The notes below the pieces were generated by a model. It searched no databases. It had not been told where the DNA came from and saw only the letters and a list, made by a program, of their open reading frames with translations. This document shows, piece by piece, positions 58,003 through 64,000 of a DNA stretch of 64,000 nucleotides. The stretch lies in NCBI RefSeq assembly GCF_000176155.1, contig NZ_ACZO01000006.1, forward strand, positions 310,001 through 374,000. Direction: 5' to 3'. This DNA is from Vibrio metschnikovii CIP 69.14 (GTDB lineage Bacteria > Pseudomonadota > Gammaproteobacteria > Enterobacterales > Vibrionaceae). A program made the position numbers and the translations under genes. Each line of letters begins with the position of its first letter. Within the stretch, counting starts at the first letter, position 1.

Positions 58003-58748
58003 TGTCTTTTACGGTTATCATTCCGGCCCGCTACCAATCAACTCGCTTGCCAGGTAAGCCGTTGGCTGATATTGGCGGTAAGCCAATGATTCAGTGGGTT
58101 TATGAGCAAGCGCAGCAAGCAGGCGCTGAGCGGGTAATTGTTGCTACCGATGATAGTCGAGTCGAGCAAGCGGTCCTCAGTTTTGGCGGATCAGTATGCA
58201 TGACGTCAACCGAACATCAATCTGGTACGGAACGTTTAGCCGAAGTGATTGCTTTAATGGGGATTGACGATGATCATATCATCGTTAATGTACAAGGGGA
58301 TGAACCCCTCATCCCGCCAGTGATTATTCGTCAAGTCGCGGAAAACTTAGCGTCAAGCCAAGCGCCAATGGCGACTTTAGCGGTTGAAATTGATGATCCA
58401 CAAGAGGTTTTCAATCCTAACGCCGTTAAAGTAGTGACTGATCAACATGGGTATGCGTTGTACTTTAGTCGCGCGACTATTCCATGGGACCGCGATAACT
58501 TTATTCTTGAACCGAAGGCGATTACTCAGCCATTAATGCGCCATATTGGTATTTATGCTTACCGAGCCGGGTTTATCAATACCTACATACACTGGTCGCC
58601 CAGTGTGTTAGAGAAAATCGAAAATCTAGAGCAACTGCGTGTACTGTGGTACGGCGAAAAAATTCATGTGGCTGTTGCGCTCGAAGCGCCGCCAGCCGGT
58701 GTTGATACGCCTGAGGATTTAGCGGCGGTGCGTAAACTTATCGAATAA
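58002..58748 (+). CDS. kdsB: CMP-KDO synthetase
   Basis: A 248-residue cytidylyltransferase that activates KDO for LPS core assembly. Motifs: [26 protein letters not shown] at the N-terminus, [12 protein letters not shown] and the C-terminal [20 protein letters not shown]. Start and length (248) match E. coli KdsB. It closes the msbA-lpxK-ycaR-kdsB operon. Confidence 0.97.
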   Translation: MSFTVIIPARYQSTRLPGKPLADIGGKPMIQWVYEQAQQAGAERVIVATDDSRVEQAVLSFGGSVCMTSTEHQSGTERLAEVIALMGIDDDHIIVNVQGDEPLIPPVIIRQVAENLASSQAPMATLAVEIDDPQEVFNPNAVKVVTDQHGYALYFSRATIPWDRDNFILEPKAITQPLMRHIGIYAYRAGFINTYIHWSPSVLEKIENLEQLRVLWYGEKIHVAVALEAPPAGVDTPEDLAAVRKLIE

Positions 58749-58823
58749 ATGTCGAACATGGGTACACTTTTCCCATTGTAAGTCGTAGTTCCAAGAGATT
58801 GAGATATATCAGCCGTATTAAAC

Positions 58824-58865
58824 AATAAGCCCCATCGCCCCATCGGTTGATGGGGCTTATTTATT
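58824..58865. terminator. Bidirectional terminator between kdsB and spoVR
   Basis: A 13-bp stem AATAAGCCCCATC / GATGGGGCTTATT with a 12-base loop and adjoining A/T-rich ends. It serves two convergent operons. Confidence 0.85.
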
Positions 58866-58898
58866 GATACTCTGTTTAACGTTATGTAAAGCGTGATG

Positions 58899-60431
58899 TT
58901 AATCGTTTTTCTTTGGACAAGTGGCAAGTAGCTCGTGTTTACCGTTATCTTTACGTTCTTCTAATTTCACTTCAAAGCCCCACAGACGATGCATATGTTT
59001 GAGCACCTCATCGTAGCTTGGATCGAGTGGAATTCGATCGTGAGGCACATATTGCAGCGTCAATGAGCGATCACCCCGAACATCGACATTGTAAACTTGA
59101 ATGTTGGGTTCTAAATTGCTCAAGTTATATTGTGCCGCGAGCTTTTCACGAATTTGGCGATATCCCAGCTCATCATGAATCGCACTGATTTCAATGAAGT
59201 TTTTATGATCATCGTCAGAAATGGCGAACAATTTAAAGTCACGGATAAGCTTTGGTGACAAATATTGGCTAATAAAACTTTCGTCTTTAAAGTTATGCAT
59301 AGCAAAGTGCACGGCATCCAGCCAGTTGGTATCGACGAGTTCAGGGAACCAGTGTCTATCTTCATCCGTTGGCTCTTCACAAATTCGCTTTATGTCTCGA
59401 AACATCGCAAACCCAAGCGCGTACGGGTTAATACCACTGTAGTAACGGCTGTTATACGCAGGCTGCATCACCACACTACTGTGGCTATGTAAAAATTCGA
59501 GCATAAATTTATCGGACAGTAGCCCTTCGTCGTAAAGATGATTCAGAATTGTGTAATGCCAGAAAGTGGCCCAACCTTCATTCATGACTTGCGTTTGTTT
59601 TTGTGGGTAAAAATATTGGCTGATTTTACGCACGATACGCACGACTTCACGCTGCCAAGACTCTAGAAGAGGCGCATGTTTTTCAATGAAATACAAAATG
59701 TTTTCTTGTGGTTCAGAAGGAAAACGTCGTTGTAACTCGGCTTCCTTGGCTTTTTTAGGCACGGTTCGCCACAAGGCATTAACCTGTGATTGTAAATAAG
59801 CTTCGCGTTCTTCTTGGCGTGCTTTTTCTTCAGCAATCGAAATTTTTTCTGGTCGCTTATAACGATCGACGCCGTAGTTCATTAACGCATGGCATGAGTC
59901 CAATAGTTGCTCGACTTCGGTGACCCCATACTTTTCTTCACATTTGGCTAAATAGTTTTTAGCAAACAGTAGATAATCGATAATAGAACTGGCGTCAGTC
60001 CAGGTTTGAAATAAATAGTTTCCTTTAAAAAAGGAGTTATGTCCGTAACAGGCATGAGCCATGACCAAAGCCTGCATAGTGACGGTATTTTCTTCCATCA
60101 AGTAAGCAATACAGGGATCTGAATTAATCACAATTTCATAGGCTAACCCCATTTGACCGTGCTTATAGTTTTTCTCAGTATGAATAAACTTTTTACCAAA
60201 TGACCAATGGTTATAATTGATCGGCATGCCAATACTGGAGTAGGCATCCATCATTTGCTCAGAAGTGATCACCTCAATCTGATTAGGGTAGGCATCTAAC
60301 CGATAATGCTCGGCAACACGTTTAATTTCTTGGTGGTATTGATGCAAAAGATCAAAAGTCCAATCTGGACCATCAGCCAGACGTTTGTTTTTTTTCTTAC
60401 GCTTTTGCGTGGTGGCTGTTTTGACTGTCAT
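58899..60431 (-). CDS. SpoVR family protein (YcgB)
   Basis: A 510-residue cytoplasmic protein. A lysine-rich start is followed by the SpoVR domain, with YPNQIEVITSEQMMDAYSSIGMPINYNHWSFGK, MAHACYGHNSFFKGNYLF and VMNEGWATFWHY. The histidine/glutamate motifs suggest metal binding, but the function is unproven. It is the last gene of prkA-yeaH-spoVR, a set kept together in many gammaproteobacteria and linked to stationary phase and stress. AGGGGA precedes the ATG. Confidence 0.95.
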   Translation of the reverse strand: MTVKTATTQKRKKKNKRLADGPDWTFDLLHQYHQEIKRVAEHYRLDAYPNQIEVITSEQMMDAYSSIGMPINYNHWSFGKKFIHTEKNYKHGQMGLAYEIVINSDPCIAYLMEENTVTMQALVMAHACYGHNSFFKGNYLFQTWTDASSIIDYLLFAKNYLAKCEEKYGVTEVEQLLDSCHALMNYGVDRYKRPEKISIAEEKARQEEREAYLQSQVNALWRTVPKKAKEAELQRRFPSEPQENILYFIEKHAPLLESWQREVVRIVRKISQYFYPQKQTQVMNEGWATFWHYTILNHLYDEGLLSDKFMLEFLHSHSSVVMQPAYNSRYYSGINPYALGFAMFRDIKRICEEPTDEDRHWFPELVDTNWLDAVHFAMHNFKDESFISQYLSPKLIRDFKLFAISDDDHKNFIEISAIHDELGYRQIREKLAAQYNLSNLEPNIQVYNVDVRGDRSLTLQYVPHDRIPLDPSYDEVLKHMHRLWGFEVKLEERKDNGKHELLATCPKKND

Positions 60432-60443
60432 AGTCTTATCCCC

Positions 60444-61712
60444 TTATGCCGTTTCCTTATGGAATAGCTCCCTAAACACAGGGAAAATATCGTCCACACT
60501 ACGAATATTCTTCATGGCGAAGTGATCAAAGCTTTCGGATAGTTTTTCGTACTCGTGCCACAAGGTTTGATGAGAACGACGCGTAATTTCGATGTAAGCA
60601 TAATACTGGCATTCAGGCAGCAGTTTGTTCGCCAGTAACTCTTTACAGCGAGGCGAATCGTCAGCCCAGTTATCGCCATCGGAGGCTTGTGCGCCATAAA
60701 TATTCCACTCACCGAGAGGGTAACGTTGTTGAATAATGTCATGCATTAATTTTAATGCACTAGAGACAATCGTTCCGCCAGTTTCCTGTGAATAGAAAAA
60801 TTCGTGTTCGTCCACTTCTTTGGCTTGGGTGTGGTGGCGAATAAACACCACTTCAACATTTTCATAGGTGCGAGTTAAAAACAGATAGAGCAAGACATAA
60901 AATCGTTTTGCGATATCTTTAGTGGGCTGATCCATCGACCCTGACACATCCATTAAGCAAAACATTACCGCTTGGCTAGAAGGGATCGGGCGTTTTTCGT
61001 AATTTTTAAAACGTAAATCAAACGTATCGATAAACGGTACACTGTCTATTTTCCGGCGTAGTTCAGCTATTTCTTCTTTTAAACGTCTCTCTTCGAGTAG
61101 TTGCGCTGGCTCAGAGTTGCGAATATTTTCCAGCTCTTGCTCAAGCTCATGCATAAGGCGCCGCTTGCCTGATGTCATCGCCGTGCGTCGGGCAAGCGAT
61201 TGTTGTAAAGAGCGGACAATCGCAATGTTGGCGGGAACGCCAGCAGTTTGGAAGCCTGCGCGATGGGTTTTCCACTCTTTAATTTTGTTGACTTGATTTT
61301 TCTTCAGGTTAGGTAATGCTAAATCTTCAAACAAGATATCCAAATATTCATCTTTGGATATTTGAAATACAAAATCGTCTTCGCCTTCACCGTCTTGACT
61401 GGCATCCCCTTCGCCTGAACCACCACCTTGACCACCTTTTGGCCGTTCTACTTTATCACCACGTATGTATTGATCATTACCAGGGTGAACGCGTTCGCGA
61501 ACGCCGCCTTTACCTTGATGGAAAATGGGCTCTTTAATATCTCGATGAGGAATCGCCACATCTTCTCCAGACTCCGTATTGGTTATGGATCGGCGATTAA
61601 CCGCATCCGCAACGGACTCTTTAATTTGTTCTTTATAACGGCGTAAGAAGCGCTGCCGATTAACGGCGCTTTTGTTCTTGCCGTTCAACCTTCTGTCGAT
61701 AAATTGCGCCAT
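60444..61712 (-). CDS. yeaH: YeaH/YhbH family protein (DUF444)
   Basis: A 422-residue protein with the family start [27 protein letters not shown], a glycine-rich charged linker (about 75-110) and a von Willebrand A-like C-terminal half. The MIDAS-like motif is [15 protein letters not shown]. The reading frame lies 12 bases before spoVR and 107 bases after prkA. Its partner role with PrkA is inferred from conserved linkage. Confidence 0.95.
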   Translation of the reverse strand: MAQFIDRRLNGKNKSAVNRQRFLRRYKEQIKESVADAVNRRSITNTESGEDVAIPHRDIKEPIFHQGKGGVRERVHPGNDQYIRGDKVERPKGGQGGGSGEGDASQDGEGEDDFVFQISKDEYLDILFEDLALPNLKKNQVNKIKEWKTHRAGFQTAGVPANIAIVRSLQQSLARRTAMTSGKRRLMHELEQELENIRNSEPAQLLEERRLKEEIAELRRKIDSVPFIDTFDLRFKNYEKRPIPSSQAVMFCLMDVSGSMDQPTKDIAKRFYVLLYLFLTRTYENVEVVFIRHHTQAKEVDEHEFFYSQETGGTIVSSALKLMHDIIQQRYPLGEWNIYGAQASDGDNWADDSPRCKELLANKLLPECQYYAYIEITRRSHQTLWHEYEKLSESFDHFAMKNIRSVDDIFPVFRELFHKETA

Positions 61713-61775
61713 GAGATTCTCCCTCTAAACGTCACTCGATGAGTTCTAACTACTCATACGCTTTGGCAAGTTAGC

Positions 61776-61802
61776 TTCTGACCCAGAATCTCTGGGTCAG
61801 AG
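61776..61802. other. Perfect hairpin between prkA and yeaH
   Basis: An 11-bp perfect stem TCTGACCCAGA / TCTGGGTCAGA with a three-base loop lies in the prkA-yeaH gap. There is no T-run on the minus strand. It probably marks a processing or stability site, or partial attenuation. Confidence 0.6.
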
Positions 61803-61819
61803 TCGCAACCAAGGGCTTG

Positions 61820-63754
61820 CTAAGAGGATTTACGCACGCGTAAATACCATTCAGACAGTAATCGAACTTGTTTCTCGGTATAACCTTTCTCCATCATGCG
61901 GGCGACAAAATCGTCGTGTTTTTTCTGATCTTCCGATGAGGTTTTGGCATTGAAAGAGATAACTGGCAGTAATTCTTCAGTATTGGAGAACATTTTCTTC
62001 TCAATAACCGTGCGCAGTTTTTCATAGCTCGTCCAAACTGGGTTTTTACCACTATTGTTAGCCCGAGCTCGAAGTACAAAGTTAACGATTTCGTTACGGA
62101 AATCTTTCGGATTGCTGATCCCTGCCGTTTTTTCGATCTTCTCTAGCTCACTGTTAAGCGCTGAGCGATCAAACAGTTGGCCAGTTTCTGGATCACGATA
62201 CTCTTGATCTTGAATCCAGAAATCAGCATAAGTGACGTAACGGTCGAAAATATTCTGACCGTATTCAGAATAAGATTCTAAATAAGCGGTTTGAATTTCT
62301 TTGCCAATAAACTCGACATAACGCGGAACCAGATAGCCTTTGACAAATTCTAGGTAACGCTCAGCAACCTCTTGCGGGAACTGCTCGCGTTCAATCTGTT
62401 GTTCGATAACATAAAACAGGTGTACGGGGTTTGCAGCGACTTCTGATTGGTCAAAGTTGAATACTCGTGAGAGTATTTTAAAGGCAAAACGAGTCGAGAG
62501 ACCGGACATGCCTTCATCAACGCCAGCATAATCACGGTATTCTTGATAGCTTTTCGCTTTCGGATCAGTATCTTTCAGTGTTTCACCATCATAAACGCGC
62601 ATTTTAGAGAAAATGGACGAGTTTTCTGGCACTTTTAGTCGCGATAACACACTAAATTGAGCCAGTAACTCAAGTGTACTTGGTGCACGTGGCGCTTTGG
62701 TCAGTTCACTGTGCTCAAGCAGTTTTTCGTAAATTTTAACTTCTTCAGAGACGCGTAAGCAATAAGGCACCTTCACGATATAAACTCGATCCAAAAACGC
62801 TTCATTGTTTTTATTATTGCGGAATGTCTGCCACTCTGATTCGTTGGAGTGAGCGAGGATCATGCCGTCAAAGGGTAGGGCGGAGAGCCCTTCGGTACCG
62901 TTGTAGTTGCCTTCTTGAGTCGCAGTAAGCAGTGGGTGAAGCACTTTGATCGGTGCTTTAAACATCTCGACGAACTCCATTAAGCCTTGGTTGGCTCGAC
63001 AGAGTGCCCCAGAGTAGCTGTAGGCATCGGGATCATCTTGTGAGTAGTGCTCTAGCTTACGGATATCCACTTTACCGACCAGCGATGAGATATCTTGGTT
63101 GTTTTCATCGCCCGGCTCTGTTTTGGCAATCGCAATTTGGTCTAAGATAGAAGGTCGGACTTTAACGACTTTAAACTTCGTGATATCGCCACCAAATTCA
63201 TGCAGACGTTTTGCTGCCCAAGGTGACATGATGGAGCGCAAATAGCGCTTTTCAATCCCGTATTCTTGCTTGAGCAAGTCGCCATCTTCATTGACATCAA
63301 ACAAGCAGAATGGGTGGTCATTGACCGGGCTGCGCTGACCATTCGCTGATAATACGTAGATCGGGCATTGCTGCATTAATGCTTTGAGTTTTTCAGCAAT
63401 CGATGACTTACCACCACCGACAGGGCCGAGTAGATAAAGAATCTGTTTCCGTTCTTCTAAGCCTTGCGCTGCATGCTTAAGATAAGAAACAATTTGTTCA
63501 ATCGCTTCTTCCATGCCATAGAAGTCTTGGAACGGTTTATAACGTGAAATGACTCGGTTAGAAAAGAGCCGACTCAAACGAGGATCTTTGCCAGTATCGA
63601 CCAATTCAGGTTGGCCAATTGCCAGCAATAAGCGTTCTGCCGCGTTAGCATAAGCGCTTTTGTCTTCCTTACAGAGATCCAAAAACGTTTGAATCGATAT
63701 CTCTTCATCCTTGGCTGCTTCATAGCGTGCCTGAAAGTGGTTAAAAATACTCAT
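61820..63754 (-). CDS. prkA: PrkA family serine protein kinase (YeaG)
   Basis: A 644-residue protein with an N-terminal AAA+ domain containing Walker A LLGPVGGGKSSIAEKL (about 109-124) and a C-terminal PrkA kinase-like domain. GILY-type and YEEYSEYGQN-like blocks near residues 505-520, and the conserved EVAERYLEFVKGYLVPRYVEFIGKE region, match YeaG. In E. coli YeaG acts with YeaH in nitrogen starvation and stress. AGAGGGG precedes the ATG. A perfect palindrome GACGTAA-A-TTACGTC lies 126 bases upstream (63880-63894). Confidence 0.95.
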   Translation of the reverse strand: MSIFNHFQARYEAAKDEEISIQTFLDLCKEDKSAYANAAERLLLAIGQPELVDTGKDPRLSRLFSNRVISRYKPFQDFYGMEEAIEQIVSYLKHAAQGLEERKQILYLLGPVGGGKSSIAEKLKALMQQCPIYVLSANGQRSPVNDHPFCLFDVNEDGDLLKQEYGIEKRYLRSIMSPWAAKRLHEFGGDITKFKVVKVRPSILDQIAIAKTEPGDENNQDISSLVGKVDIRKLEHYSQDDPDAYSYSGALCRANQGLMEFVEMFKAPIKVLHPLLTATQEGNYNGTEGLSALPFDGMILAHSNESEWQTFRNNKNNEAFLDRVYIVKVPYCLRVSEEVKIYEKLLEHSELTKAPRAPSTLELLAQFSVLSRLKVPENSSIFSKMRVYDGETLKDTDPKAKSYQEYRDYAGVDEGMSGLSTRFAFKILSRVFNFDQSEVAANPVHLFYVIEQQIEREQFPQEVAERYLEFVKGYLVPRYVEFIGKEIQTAYLESYSEYGQNIFDRYVTYADFWIQDQEYRDPETGQLFDRSALNSELEKIEKTAGISNPKDFRNEIVNFVLRARANNSGKNPVWTSYEKLRTVIEKKMFSNTEELLPVISFNAKTSSEDQKKHDDFVARMMEKGYTEKQVRLLSEWYLRVRKSS

Positions 63755-63939
63755 GGTAGTTCCCCTCTAAAAATGTCTCTTCGACATACAACCGCTTAAA
63801 CACACAAATCCCTAATACGTTAAGCCTAGATCGCAATTGATGATTTTGCTTAAAGATTATGTATTTATTTACAAATCGTGACGTAAATTACGTCTCTGGC
63901 TAAGAAGTATTGTGCTGATGAATTGTTGCTATCAGTCTT

Positions 63940-64000
63940 ATGATTATTAACAAAGCAAAGTGGCAAGAAGTGATTGAACAACAAAGATTGTTTCTCTTAA
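63940..64000 (+). CDS. Possible 5' end of a gene running out of the window
   Basis: An open frame MIINKAKWQEVIEQQRLFLL starts at the ATG at 63940 and remains open to the end of the window. The composition looks protein-like, and the gene would be divergent from prkA. There is no convincing ribosome binding site and only 20 codons are visible, so this is tentative. Confidence 0.3.
   Translation, partial: MIINKAKWQEVIEQQRLFLL

Overview
The window is chromosomal DNA of a gammaproteobacterium, almost certainly a Vibrio. Several blocks are in characteristic Vibrio order: fadI-fadJ, then rssB-ybaN-apt-dnaX-ybaB-recR, then csiV-mfd-plzB-like and lolCDE. Vibrio-type families such as CsiV are present, and core genes closely resemble those of V. 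cholerae and E. coli. This identification rests on recognising protein families by eye, not on a database search.

Layout. 1-535: a hairpin-rich non-coding region ending in an intrinsic terminator, then a promoter with a FadR-type operator. 536-3969: anaerobic-type beta-oxidation genes fadI-fadJ, facing a LysR regulator across a shared terminator. 5379-10608: rssB, ybaN, apt, dnaX (with a gamma-subunit frameshift site), ybaB, recR. 10698-11553: two divergent small cysteine-cluster proteins. 11562-about 20120: a mobile island between ycgN and mgtE. It has three large tyrosine-recombinase-like genes and a small coiled-coil gene in one tightly coupled operon resembling gamma-Mobile-Trio or Tn554 modules. 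The middle recombinase lacks key catalytic residues and is interrupted by an IS5-family element with an exact 9-bp target duplication. The only visible cargo is a SIR2-like protein with a C-terminal SEC-C zinc motif, a candidate stand-alone defence gene.

20673-22363: an M-box magnesium riboswitch driving mgtE. 22496-24513: eptA-dgkA, lipid A modification and lipid recycling. 24948-25024: tRNA-Pro(GGG). 25087-28219: yejM (split by an apparent -1 frameshift at a T6 run), yejL and divergent yejK. 28318-29760: nhaC. 29884-31208: an ISAs1-family element between nhaC and asd that has duplicated a CRP/FNR-like palindrome. 31450-36634: asd (with a possible leader peptide), ychE and adhE. 37062-38351: ndh, with a perfect FNR box just downstream of its promoter. 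38506-42991: norR-hcp-hcr, a nitrosative-stress module with NorR-type palindromes and a sigma-54 promoter.

43225-58748: an acetyltransferase gene, then csiV, mfd, a PilZ gene, lolCDE, a DUF2062 gene, comEC, and msbA-lpxK-trm112-like-kdsB. The last block covers lipid A/LPS export, lipid A 4'-phosphorylation and CMP-KDO synthesis. 58899-63754: prkA-yeaH-spoVR on the minus strand, the conserved stress/starvation kinase operon. A short partial reading frame may begin at the right edge.

The most distinctive content is the island at 11.6-20.1 kb. The window also holds many readable regulatory sites: FadR, FNR, NorR/sigma-54, the M-box and the dnaX slippery site.
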